A DNA stretch of 64,000 nt from Nocardia araoensis NBRC 100135 (GTDB lineage Bacteria > Actinomycetota > Actinomycetes > Mycobacteriales > Mycobacteriaceae). Below are positions 8,447 through 16,098 of the stretch, in pieces (within the stretch, counting starts at the first letter, position 1; each line of letters begins with the position of its first letter). The stretch is taken from the NCBI RefSeq assembly GCF_000308435.1, contig NZ_BAFR01000189.1, positions 1 to 64,000 of the forward strand, given 5' to 3'. Position numbers and translations under genes: made by a program. A model generated the notes under the pieces. It saw nothing but the letters and a program-made list of their open reading frames with translations, made no database searches and was not told the origin of the DNA.

Positions 8447-9511
8447 ATGAGCCTCGAATTCCTCTGGTACATCCCGAATCAAGTCACGCCGGGACACCGC
8501 GGTGACACCATCGCGGCCGACCACAACAGCCTCGACACCCTCAGCGCCCAGGCGAAGGCGCTGGAGGAGCACGGGTGGCGCGGCGCATTGATCGGCACCG
8601 GGTGGGGTCGCCCCGACACGCTCACCGTCGCGACGGCTCTGGCCGCCAAGACGACGACCTTCGAGCCGCTCGTCGCGATCAAGCCGGGCTACTGGCGTCC
8701 GGCGAACTTCGCTTCCGCCGCGGCGACCCTCGACCACCTCTCCGGCGGCCGGGTGCGCGTGAACATCGTCTCGGGAAAGGACGATCTCGCGGCCTACGGC
8801 GAGACCGAAAGCGATCAGGCCGAGCGTTACGCTCGCACCAAAGAGTTCCTTCAACTCGTGCGCAGGCTGTGGACCGAGGAGAACGTCACGTATCAGGGCG
8901 AGTACTACCAGGTCAGCAATTCCACCGTGGCGCCGAGGATCGTTCCGCGCGGCGAGCGCCGCCACCCGAAACTGTACTTCGGTGGTGCGTCGGAGGCCGC
9001 GGAGCGGGTAGCGGCGACCGAGGCCGATGTCCAGCTCTTCTGGGGCGAGCCCCTGTCGGGTGTCCGGGAACGGATCGAACGCCTGCGGTCGCTGAGCGAG
9101 GAACTCGGCCGCGAGCATGCGCCGCTCGAGTTCGGCCTGCGGGTCACCACTTTCGTCCGTGACACCACCGAGCAGGCGTGGGCGGAGGCGGAGGCGAAGG
9201 TCGCGCAGATGTCGAACGATCACCACGCGCCCGTACCGAACCCGCACCGCCGAACGGCCGTGGGACAGCAACGACTGCTGGACCTGGCCGCGCAGGGTGA
9301 GGTGCTCGACGACAACCTGTACACCACACCGGGCAAGTTCGGCGGTGGCGGCGCCGGGACCACCTGGCTCGTCGGCTCTCCCGAAGACGTCGCCAAGTCG
9401 CTACGCAGGTACCAGGATCTCGGCATCACGCACTTCGTCCTCTCCGACACCCCGTATCTGCCCGAGATCGAGCGCCAAGGCAACCAGCTGCTTCCGCTGC
9501 TGCGGGATTGA
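8447..9511 (+). CDS. SsuD-like FMNH2-dependent alkanesulfonate monooxygenase
   Basis: A 354-residue bacterial luciferase-family (LLM) TIM-barrel protein, close to SsuD in length and motifs: MSLEFLWYIPN start, ATLDHLSGGRVRVNIVSG (about 95-112) and a C-terminal GTTWLVGSPEDVAKSLRRY. SsuD enzymes cleave alkanesulfonates to sulfite and an aldehyde with reduced flavin and oxygen, supplying sulfur. The ATG at 8447 has AGGA upstream. No ABC transporter or flavin reductase is adjacent, so reduced flavin must come from elsewhere. A short hairpin terminator follows directly. The substrate is inferred from family only. Confidence 0.85.
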   Translation: MSLEFLWYIPNQVTPGHRGDTIAADHNSLDTLSAQAKALEEHGWRGALIGTGWGRPDTLTVATALAAKTTTFEPLVAIKPGYWRPANFASAAATLDHLSGGRVRVNIVSGKDDLAAYGETESDQAERYARTKEFLQLVRRLWTEENVTYQGEYYQVSNSTVAPRIVPRGERRHPKLYFGGASEAAERVAATEADVQLFWGEPLSGVRERIERLRSLSEELGREHAPLEFGLRVTTFVRDTTEQAWAEAEAKVAQMSNDHHAPVPNPHRRTAVGQQRLLDLAAQGEVLDDNLYTTPGKFGGGGAGTTWLVGSPEDVAKSLRRYQDLGITHFVLSDTPYLPEIERQGNQLLPLLRD

Positions 9512-9514
9512 GAA

Positions 9515-9534
9515 GGGCAGCGCCCGCGCTGCCC
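9515..9534. terminator. Bidirectional hairpin between convergent genes
   Basis: Perfect inverted repeat GGGCAGCGC / GCGCTGCCC with only CC between the arms, so about eight pairs form in practice. It lies four bases after the SsuD-like stop and 22 bases from the end of the convergent aldo/keto reductase gene. It has no T-tract, as is usual for actinobacterial terminators. Confidence 0.65.
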
Positions 9535-9556
9535 CTCCCGATCCCGCCCGGCCGGG

Positions 9557-10588
9557 TCAGAGTTGCAGGCCGGTCCCGTGCACGCCGTGCTCGTCGATGA
9601 GGGCGAGTTCGTCGTCGGTGAGCGCTGGGAAGTTCAGCGCCGCGATGTTGTGATCCAGCTGCGCGGTGGAACTCGCGCCGATCAGCGCCGAGGTGACCTC
9701 GGGGCGCCGCAGCACCCATTGCAGCGCCAGCTGCGCGAGCGACTGGCCGCGAGCCGCGGCGATCTTGGCGAGCGCGGCGGTGCGCTGCCGGTAGGTCTCG
9801 TCGATGACGTCCGGCGACAGGAAGCTACTGTTCTGTGCCCGCGCCCCCTCGGGAATCGTCTCCAGATACTTGTCGGTCAACAGGCCTTGGGCCAAAGGCG
9901 AGTAGACGATCGCGCCGAAACCGTCTCGGCGGGCGGTGTCCAGCAGGCCGTTGCGCTCGGGGCGACGGTCGTAGATCGAATAACGCGCCTGGTGGATCAA
10001 CAGCGGGACGCCCGCCTGCCGGAGCAGCTCGGCGGCCTCGTGCGTGCGGTCGGGCGCGTAATTCGACAGGCCGACGTACAGCGCCTTGCCTTGTTGCACC
10101 GCGCTGACCAGCGCGCCGACCGACTCCTCCAACGGCGTGCTCGGATCGGGGCTGTGATGGTAGAAGATGTCGACGTGGTCGGTGCCGAGGTCGCGCAGGC
10201 TGTGCTCGAGCGAGGTGAGGATCGACTTGCGCGAACCGCCCCTGAGATACGGGCTCGGGCCGATGGGGTTGCCCGCCTTGGTCGAGAGGATGAGTTCGTC
10301 GCGGTAGGGTGCGAGGTCCTTGGCGAGCACCGCGCCGAAGTTCTTCTGGGCGGCGCGATGCGGGGGGCCGTAGCGGTCGGCGTTGTCGAAGTGCGTGATG
10401 CCGAGATCGAAAGCGTGCAGGATGATCTCGCGTTGCGTCGCGAACGGGTAATCGGTGCCGAACTTCTGCCACAAGCCGAACGAGAAGGCGGGAAGGTCGA
10501 GGCCGGAGTTGCCGGTGCGACGGTACGGGACTTTTTCGTACCGGTCCGCGGCGGCAGCGTAGGTCGTATCGATGGGGCCATAACTCAT
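9557..10588 (-). CDS. Aldo/keto reductase (L-glyceraldehyde-3-phosphate reductase type)
   Basis: A 343-residue NADPH-dependent aldo/keto reductase of the AKR14/YghZ kind, which detoxifies aldehydes such as methylglyoxal or L-glyceraldehyde 3-phosphate. Visible motifs are FGLWQKFG near residue 40, the catalytic region GITHFDNADRYG (Asp and Tyr of the tetrad), STKAGNPIGPSPY (Lys), and YHHSPDPSTPLEE. The C-terminal nucleotide-binding loop is ALIGASSTAQLDHNIAAL. The ATG at 10588 has GAAAGGAAGAG upstream. No operon partner is present. The exact aldehyde cannot be told. Confidence 0.85.
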   Translation of the reverse strand: MSYGPIDTTYAAAADRYEKVPYRRTGNSGLDLPAFSFGLWQKFGTDYPFATQREIILHAFDLGITHFDNADRYGPPHRAAQKNFGAVLAKDLAPYRDELILSTKAGNPIGPSPYLRGGSRKSILTSLEHSLRDLGTDHVDIFYHHSPDPSTPLEESVGALVSAVQQGKALYVGLSNYAPDRTHEAAELLRQAGVPLLIHQARYSIYDRRPERNGLLDTARRDGFGAIVYSPLAQGLLTDKYLETIPEGARAQNSSFLSPDVIDETYRQRTAALAKIAAARGQSLAQLALQWVLRRPEVTSALIGASSTAQLDHNIAALNFPALTDDELALIDEHGVHGTGLQL

Positions 10589-10729
10589 CGGTGCGTATCT
10601 CTTCCTTTCGATGCGTGATCACCGAGAGTGGACCACTTCCATCCCCTCCGGTGCGACCGGTCGGCTCACGCTGATCGAAACCTGTCGTGCCGTGCCTGCC
10701 TCGGCGTGCCGCGCCTCCCGCCGGCCCGA

Positions 10730-11191
10730 TCAGCCTCGGATCTCCGCGCTCGAAGCTGTCGCGCTCGCCGGGGGCCGGTCGTCCTTCCGTGCCGCCACGA
10801 TGACAAGTACCCCGGAAACGATTCCGACGAAGAATGGCGACGGCACGAGCAGGACACCACCCAGCAAGCACCATGCCGCGAGGCCCCAGCCGATCACAGC
10901 GGGCACGGCCACCCCGCGGCCGGCGAGGTGCCAGATCAGCAGACCCAACAGAATCAACGGCACGGCGAAGCTGCCCGGACCGGCCCAGAACGTCAGCTTG
11001 TTCTGCAAGGACTCCGCCGTCTGCACGACGTCCTCATCTCCGAGCGTGAGCGGGACGGCCGCCCATAGACCGCGTTCGGCCCAGCCGGTGATGTCCTCCC
11101 ACGAGGAAAGTGCCAGCAGGATCAGGTGCCCAGTGCCCAGCACGAGCAGGATCGCACCGGACCAGCGGAGCAATCGCTTTCTGTCGTTCAT
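10730..11191 (-). CDS. Four-helix membrane protein, DUF6463-like
   Basis: A 153-residue integral membrane protein with four hydrophobic segments (about residues 9-30, 70-88, 92-115 and 118-135). The first carries LVLGTGHLILL and a downstream WAERGLWAAVP. This pattern resembles small DUF6463-type proteins often paired with TetR regulators. Function is unknown. RBS GGAAAGG lies before ATG 11191. It is divergent from a TetR gene, with two palindromic operators between them, which implies repression of this gene by that regulator. Confidence 0.7.
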   Translation of the reverse strand: MNDRKRLLRWSGAILLVLGTGHLILLALSSWEDITGWAERGLWAAVPLTLGDEDVVQTAESLQNKLTFWAGPGSFAVPLILLGLLIWHLAGRGVAVPAVIGWGLAAWCLLGGVLLVPSPFFVGIVSGVLVIVAARKDDRPPASATASSAEIRG

Positions 11192-11307
11192 CGTGACCTT
11201 TCCTGTTCCGACGAAGTTCCGGCGTAGTCGGGGTTCCGCCGGGCCCGCTCACGCTGGGTCGACAATCGCGAGCTCGATTTCCCGTGCCGCCGCGCGACAT
11301 TCGCTTT

Positions 11308-11346
11308 TATACGGTGCCGTATAGTTACTATATACGGTAACGTATA
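11308..11346. promoter_or_regulatory. Tandem palindromic TetR operators
   Basis: Two dyads sit between the divergent DUF6463-like and TetR genes: TATACGGTGCCGTATA (11308-11323; seven-base arms) and TATACGGTAACGTATA (11331-11346; six-base arms). Centres are 23 bp apart. They share the half-site TATACGG and are markedly AT-richer than their surroundings, so they probably overlap the promoter elements of both genes. Confidence 0.8.
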
Positions 11347-11384
11347 GCATCAGCCCGATCAATGGAGGTGGCCAAATTCCTGCC

Positions 11385-11933
11385 GTGCCCCGCACCACCC
11401 GCGACCGCTGGATCGAGGCGGGCCTGGAAGCACTCGCCCACGGTGGACCCGATGCCGTCCGCGTGGAGACGCTCGCCGCCCAGCTCGGCGTGACGAAGGG
11501 CGGGTTCTACGGCTACTTCGACGGACGTCCCGCGCTGCTCACGGAAATGCTGGACGAGTGGGAACGCCGCTGCACGACAGCGGTCCTCGGCCAGGCCGAA
11601 GCCGAAGGCGGCGACGCCGCCGACCGGATCCGGCGCGCCGGACGACTGACCTTCACCGAGGACCTGCACCGCATCGATCTCGCGGTGCGCGCTTGGGCCC
11701 GCCACGACGAATCCGTGGCGACGCGCCTGCGGCGCATCGACAACGAGCGGATGACGTTCCTGCGCAGGATGTTCGGGGCCTTCATCACCGATCCGGACGA
11801 GGTCGAGGCACGCAGCACCCTGACCTTCGCCCTCGCGATCGGCCGTCACTTCATCGTCGCCGACCACCCCGGCTACACCACCCGCGAAGCCGTCGAACTC
11901 GCCGGAGAATACCTTCTGCGTCCGCCGCACTGA
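11385..11933 (+). CDS. TetR-family regulator of the adjacent membrane protein gene
   Basis: A 182-residue TetR protein. The helix-turn-helix is residues about 5-50 (TRDRWIEAGLEALAHGG, VETLAAQLGVTKGGFYGYF), followed by a helical effector domain. The start is GTG 11385. GGAGG stands about 16 bases upstream, which is rather far, and no other in-frame start fits the family better. The arrangement with the divergent DUF6463-like gene and the paired dyads argues for local autoregulated repression. Confidence 0.88.
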   Translation: MPRTTRDRWIEAGLEALAHGGPDAVRVETLAAQLGVTKGGFYGYFDGRPALLTEMLDEWERRCTTAVLGQAEAEGGDAADRIRRAGRLTFTEDLHRIDLAVRAWARHDESVATRLRRIDNERMTFLRRMFGAFITDPDEVEARSTLTFALAIGRHFIVADHPGYTTREAVELAGEYLLRPPH

Positions 11934-12239
11934 ACGCACCGCACGTTCGGCAGACCGGGCCTTCGCGTGACAGCTCGGTTCGATTTCGAGCCGGAGCACG
12001 CCGGTCGCACCGCCGTATTTCCCATCGATCGAGCTGATCTCAATCGTTGACAGTTCGCGTGCGATGGCGGCCGTGTGCGCGGGTTCTGCGCCGTGGCCAC
12101 GTGTTATTCCTTCCCGGTCCGTCGAGCCCGGTGACACGGACGGTCTTCGGCCGTGCTCGCAGCCCCCGTTCGGTCCATCGCGGGGCGATTTCGCGCGTTG
12201 CACCGCACGACATTCGCGCATGGAGAGAAACGGGAGACG
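11934..12239. other. Intergenic stretch, no gene seen
   Basis: These 306 bases between the TetR gene and the next monooxygenase contain no ORF with protein-like character and no clear dyad. The promoter of the two-gene monooxygenase operon that follows presumably lies here, but I cannot point to it. Confidence 0.5.
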
Positions 12240-13454
12240 ATGGCACCGAACCCACTGCATATCGGCGTCGCGCTCGACGGGGCGGGCTGGCATCCGGCCG
12301 CGTGGCGGGAGCCGAACTCCCGTCCCGCCGAACTGTTCGAGCCCGGCTACTGGACCGACCTGATCCGGACCGCGGAGCGGGCACTGCTCGATTTCGTGAG
12401 CATCGAGGACAGTCTGCGGGTCCCCGGTGGGCGGCACGCGCCGTCCGACGACGCCGTCGATCAGGTCAGGGCCAGGATCGACGCGCATCTGATCGCCGCA
12501 CGGATCGCCCCCGTCACCCGGCGTATCGGTCTCATTCCGACCGTGACGACCACGCACACCGAACCCTTCCACGTCTCCAAGTCGATCGCGACGCTGGACT
12601 ACACCTCGCGTGGCCGCGCGGGTTGGCAAGCGCGAGTGTCCGGTACCGCCGAAGAGGCCGCCCACTTCGGGCGACGTGCGGTGCACGACCTGACTCCCGC
12701 CGAATTCGCCGAAGCTGTCGCGTCCGGCGTCTACCCCGACCGTGTGCGTGATCTCTTCGACGAGGCCGCCGACGCCGTCGAGGTGGTGCGGCGGCTGTGG
12801 GACAGCTGGGAGGACGACGCGGAGATCCGCGATGTGGCCACCCGCCGGTTCATCGATCGCGACAAACTGCACTACATCGACTTCGAGGGCCGCTTCTTCA
12901 GCGTCCGCGGCCCATCGATCACGCCGCGTCCGCCGCAAGGGCAGCCGGTGGTGGCGGCTCTTGCGCACGGCCCGCTGATCTACGAATTCGCCGCCCGCAG
13001 TGCCGACCTCGTCTTCGTCACGCCCACCCGCGACGAAGGCCCCGGCCCGATCCTGGAACAAGTCGCGTCCGCCGCGGCACGAGCCGGACGCGCCGGTGAG
13101 CCGCTGCGGGTCTATGCCGACATCACCGTTTTCCTCGATACCGACGAGGAGCCCGGTCCGCGGCGACTGTCCAAGCTGAGCGAACTCGCGCGTGCCGAAT
13201 TCGATTCCGACGCCGCCGTTTTCGCGGGAAGCGCCGACGAGCTCGCCGACCTGCTCACCGACTGGAGCGAACAGGGGGTCGACGGGTTCCGGTTGCGGCC
13301 CGGCGTGGCGGTCGATGATCTGGCGGCAGTGGCCGACCGGCTCGTCCCCGCGCTGCAACGCCGCGGCGTGTTCCGCACCGGCTACCCGGACGGCTCGCTG
13401 CGCGCGCTGCTCGGTCTGCCGACCGATGTCCCCAACCGTTACGCGACTGCCTGA
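12240..13454 (+). CDS. LLM-class flavin-dependent oxidoreductase
   Basis: A 404-residue luciferase-like monooxygenase. Family features are the N-terminal strand LHIGVALDGAGWHP, GYWTDLIRTAERALLDFVSIED, TLDYTSRGRAGWQARVS (about 118-134, the place of the usual 'LSGGR.GWN' loop), YIDFEGRFFSVRGP and a C-terminal DWSEQGVDGFRLRPG. The ATG at 12240 has GGGAG immediately upstream. It stands 11 bp before a second monooxygenase gene, so both are one transcript. Proteins of this pair type often act on sulfur or nitrogen xenobiotics. The substrate is unknown. Confidence 0.8.
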   Translation: MAPNPLHIGVALDGAGWHPAAWREPNSRPAELFEPGYWTDLIRTAERALLDFVSIEDSLRVPGGRHAPSDDAVDQVRARIDAHLIAARIAPVTRRIGLIPTVTTTHTEPFHVSKSIATLDYTSRGRAGWQARVSGTAEEAAHFGRRAVHDLTPAEFAEAVASGVYPDRVRDLFDEAADAVEVVRRLWDSWEDDAEIRDVATRRFIDRDKLHYIDFEGRFFSVRGPSITPRPPQGQPVVAALAHGPLIYEFAARSADLVFVTPTRDEGPGPILEQVASAAARAGRAGEPLRVYADITVFLDTDEEPGPRRLSKLSELARAEFDSDAAVFAGSADELADLLTDWSEQGVDGFRLRPGVAVDDLAAVADRLVPALQRRGVFRTGYPDGSLRALLGLPTDVPNRYATA

Positions 13455-13465
13455 GCGAGGTCGAA

Positions 13466-14830
13466 GTGAGCACTCACCGTAAGCAGGTCATCCTGGGCGC
13501 CTACCTCGGCGGCGTCAACCATCACACCGCCTGGTGGCATCCCGAGGCGGGCAGCCAGATCGATTTCAGCAGCTTCGAACACACCGCCCGCACCGCCGAA
13601 CGCGGCAAGTTCGATTTCTTCTTCCTCGCCGAAGGGCTCATCCTGCGCGAACGCGCGGGCCGGATCTTCGATCAGGACATCATCGGCCGCCCCGACACCT
13701 TTACCGTGCTGGCCTCGATCGCCGCGGTCACCGAGCATCTCGGGCTCGCCGGCACGATCAACACCACCTTCAACGAGCCCTACGAACTGGCCCGGCAGTT
13801 CGCCAGCCTGGACCATCTCTCCGGCGGACGCGCCGCCTGGAATGTCGTGACCTCGTTCGATGCCTTCACCGGGCAGAACTTCCGGCGCGGCGGATTCCTC
13901 GATCCCGCCGACCGCTATACGCGAGCCGAGGAGACATTGAACGCGGTTCGCGCGCTGTGGGATTCGTGGGACGCGGCCGACATCGTCGCGGACAAGGACA
14001 CCGGACGGTTCCTCGCCCGGCCTGATGCCGGGGCATTCGCCTTCCAGGGCAGCCAGTTCGACATCTCCGGTCGTTTCACCGTGCCGCGCAGCCCGCAGGG
14101 CAGGCCGGTGATCCTGCAAGCCGGGGTGTCACCGCAAGGACGCGCCTTCGCAGCCGCCAATGCCGATGCCATCTTCTCCCCGTACGGCAAGTTGCCGGAG
14201 GCCGCGGACTTCTACCGCGACATCAAGTCGCGCGCCGTAGCGGCGGGGCGGGCGGCCGACGACATCAAGATCCTGCCGTCGGCGAGTTTCGTCCTCGGGG
14301 ACACCGAGGCCGAGGCGATCGAGAAATACCATGCCATCCGCAACGAGCAGGTCACCGGACAGACCGCGCTGATTCTGCTGGAGCAGATCTGGAACCGCGA
14401 CCTGTCCGGCTACGATCCGGAAGGGCCGGTGCCCGACATCGACCCGGACCCCGACGCCGCGCCGATCATCCAGGGCCGCGCCTTCGTCCACCAGGACCGC
14501 TTCGCCACCGCCCGACGTCTGCGCCAGGTCGGGGAGACGAAGAAACTCTCGCTGCGCGAGGTGGTGATCGATCAGTTCGAGCGCGGTCCACTGGTCGGAA
14601 CCCCCGCACAGGTCGCGGAGCAGATCGACGCTTTCGTGCAGAACGACGGCTCCGACGGTTTCATCCTCGGTTCGCACCTGGTGCCGTGGGGCCTGGACGA
14701 ATTCGTCGACAAGGTGGTGCCGCTGTTGCAGGACCGCGGTGCGCTGCGCACCGAGTACACCGGCACCACCCTGCGCGACAATCTCGGCCTGCCGAACGTG
14801 CGCTCGACGAAGACGGTTCCGACCGCCTGA
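13466..14830 (+). CDS. NtaA/SnaA/DszA-family flavin monooxygenase
   Basis: A 454-residue member of the nitrilotriacetate-monooxygenase component A / DszA branch of the LLM superfamily. Signature segments are GVNHHTAWWHPEAGSQIDF (about 15-33), KFDFFFLAEGL, FNEPYELARQFASLDHLSGG, AAWNVVTSFDA and GPLVGTPAQVAEQIDAFV near the end. These enzymes oxidise substrates with FMNH2 made by a separate reductase. None is adjacent. GTG 13466 is the start, with GAGCGAGG upstream, 11 bp after the preceding gene. Substrate is not deducible. Confidence 0.85.
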   Translation: MSTHRKQVILGAYLGGVNHHTAWWHPEAGSQIDFSSFEHTARTAERGKFDFFFLAEGLILRERAGRIFDQDIIGRPDTFTVLASIAAVTEHLGLAGTINTTFNEPYELARQFASLDHLSGGRAAWNVVTSFDAFTGQNFRRGGFLDPADRYTRAEETLNAVRALWDSWDAADIVADKDTGRFLARPDAGAFAFQGSQFDISGRFTVPRSPQGRPVILQAGVSPQGRAFAAANADAIFSPYGKLPEAADFYRDIKSRAVAAGRAADDIKILPSASFVLGDTEAEAIEKYHAIRNEQVTGQTALILLEQIWNRDLSGYDPEGPVPDIDPDPDAAPIIQGRAFVHQDRFATARRLRQVGETKKLSLREVVIDQFERGPLVGTPAQVAEQIDAFVQNDGSDGFILGSHLVPWGLDEFVDKVVPLLQDRGALRTEYTGTTLRDNLGLPNVRSTKTVPTA

Positions 14831-14879
14831 GTCCGCCACCGTTGCCCGCACATGCCGGTCGACCGCAGCGCTGAACCAC

Positions 14880-14917
14880 CCACGTTCGGCATCGGACGCC
14901 ACCGATGCCGAGCGTGG
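14880..14917. terminator. Hairpin between convergent genes
   Basis: A 16-bp stem (14880-14895 with 14902-14917, one G-U pair) and a six-base loop sit between the monooxygenase operon and the convergent B12-regulator gene. It can serve either direction. A related repeat of the right arm (AGCGTGGCA) recurs at 14933. Confidence 0.65.
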
Positions 14918-14968
14918 CAGTGCCGACGCCCAGCGTGGCACTCGTCCAGCGGGTCGGGATGGACCGGA

Positions 14969-15826
14969 TCACGCCCCGTCCGACCCGGCCTCGCGTAGGG
15001 CTTCCAGGGCGTCTTCGAGGGTGGCGATATAGATCGCCCCGGGCGGCAGCCCGACCGTGGGCCAGCCCGGTCCGGCGACCAGCACCCGCACCGCCACCTC
15101 TCGCACAGCACGAATCGTTTCCGGAGTGGCGGTCGCGGGCAGCTGCGACCAGAGCACGAGCACACACCGACGATCGTGGTGTGCCACGGCTTGGACCAAA
15201 GCCGAGTCGGGTACCGCCGCGCCCAGCAGCAGCGCCACGATGCCTCGCTCGGCCAGCGCCGCCCGCAACACTTCCAGGGGCAGCACGTGATTTTCCCCGG
15301 CCGTGCACGCCAGGAGAATCGGCGGTTGCGAACCCGGACGCCGGACCGGCGGGAACATGCGATGCAATCCCGCGATCACCGCCCAGGACAACAGGTGTTC
15401 CACTTCGATCAGGCCGCGGCCGCCGTCCTGGCCTGCCACGATCGTCGCGAATGCCGGACGGCACAGTTCGTTCCACGTCGTGACCACACCATCGCGCGCC
15501 AGCCGAGCCACGATCAGGGTGAGCGCGACATCGGGTTCCAACCGTTCGGCAGCGATCAGGACAGCGCTGCGACCGTCTGATGCTCGCGCGGCTTCGGCAC
15601 GCGCCTGATCTGCCGCACCGGCCGGTGTGGCGCCTGCTCCGACGAGCTCGATCATCCGTCGCAAGATCGCGATGTCGGAGTCGGAATAGCGGCGGTGAGC
15701 GCCCGGCAGGCGACTCGGCGGGCCGATCGCATAGCGCTGGTTCCAGCTGCGCAGGGTGGCGACCGGAACGCCCAGCCGCTTGGCCACCGCGCCCACCGCG
15801 TACCGGGCGGACTGATCGTCAACCAT
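14969..15826 (-). CDS. carH: CarH/LitR-type MerR regulator with B12-binding domain
   Basis: A 285-residue two-domain protein. The N-terminal MerR winged helix (about 8-76: VGAVAKRLGVPVATLRSWNQRY, RLPGAHRRYSDSDI) is followed by a four-helix-bundle cap (about 90-165) and a cobalamin-binding Rossmann domain (170-280). EVEH at 141-144 and ENH at 178-180 fit the two histidines that hold adenosylcobalamin. In known family members the complex represses carotenoid genes in the dark and falls apart in light. The Trp of the Wx9EH motif is missing here (residue 133 is Gln), and the loop reads ExHxxP instead of ExHxxG. It is divergent from crtE-crtI-crtB, its expected target. Confidence 0.85.
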   Translation of the reverse strand: MVDDQSARYAVGAVAKRLGVPVATLRSWNQRYAIGPPSRLPGAHRRYSDSDIAILRRMIELVGAGATPAGAADQARAEAARASDGRSAVLIAAERLEPDVALTLIVARLARDGVVTTWNELCRPAFATIVAGQDGGRGLIEVEHLLSWAVIAGLHRMFPPVRRPGSQPPILLACTAGENHVLPLEVLRAALAERGIVALLLGAAVPDSALVQAVAHHDRRCVLVLWSQLPATATPETIRAVREVAVRVLVAGPGWPTVGLPPGAIYIATLEDALEALREAGSDGA

Positions 15827-15864
15827 CGTCGGGCCGCCGCATGTCTTCCGCTCCTTTCGGAAGA

Positions 15865-15907
15865 ATTCGAATGATGCATCGATTTTGCATCAAAACTGGC
15901 GTAGCGT
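15865..15907. promoter_or_regulatory. Divergent carH/crt promoter region with a dyad operator
   Basis: TGATGCA (15872-15878) and TGCATCA (15886-15892) form a perfect inverted repeat with a seven-base spacer. On the minus strand, TTGATG (15893-15888) and TCGAAT (15870-15865) are 17 bp apart, a good -35/-10 pair for carH with the dyad in the spacer. On the plus strand TAGCGT (15902-15907) fits a TANNNT -10 for the crt operon. A second ATGCATCG occurs at 16034-16041, just upstream of crtE. A B12-regulated repressor binding here would silence both directions. Confidence 0.6.
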
Positions 15908-15942
15908 GAAGCCTTGCAAGCCCGAGCATCAAGGAGGACGTC

Positions 15943-16014
15943 GTGGACCGACTCACTTTCCCGCGATCGGTGGCACCGGCGACCGGCGTCGGCACCGACT
16001 TCCAGACGTGGTAG
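15943..16014 (+). CDS. Possible 23-codon leader peptide of the crt operon
   Basis: GTG at 15943 is preceded by AAGGAGG (15931-15937) at ideal spacing and opens 23 codons, MDRLTFPRSVAPATGVGTDF then QTW, ending at TAG 16012-16014. It lies between the inferred crt promoter and crtE. A strong ribosome site on so short a frame suggests either a leader peptide influencing crt expression or a small protein. No membrane segment or repeat of one amino acid is present. Chance is not excluded. Confidence 0.4.
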   Translation: MDRLTFPRSVAPATGVGTDFQTW

Positions 16015-16098
16015 GGCGTTTATCGCCTCGATAATGCATCGTTTGAAGAGCAGGTTAGACGTGCGAGTAGTTGCCAGAGGCGTGGAAGGAGATCGGCA

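Noticed and set aside
11328..13358. 676-residue open frame antisense to TetR and LLM genes
   Set aside because: It crosses an operator and two genes with strong motifs on the other strand. Shadow of GC-rich codons.
15827..16098. Cobalamin riboswitch between carH and crtE
   Set aside because: No B12-box-like sequence or multi-stem fold is seen. The region is explained by a dyad promoter and a short ORF.
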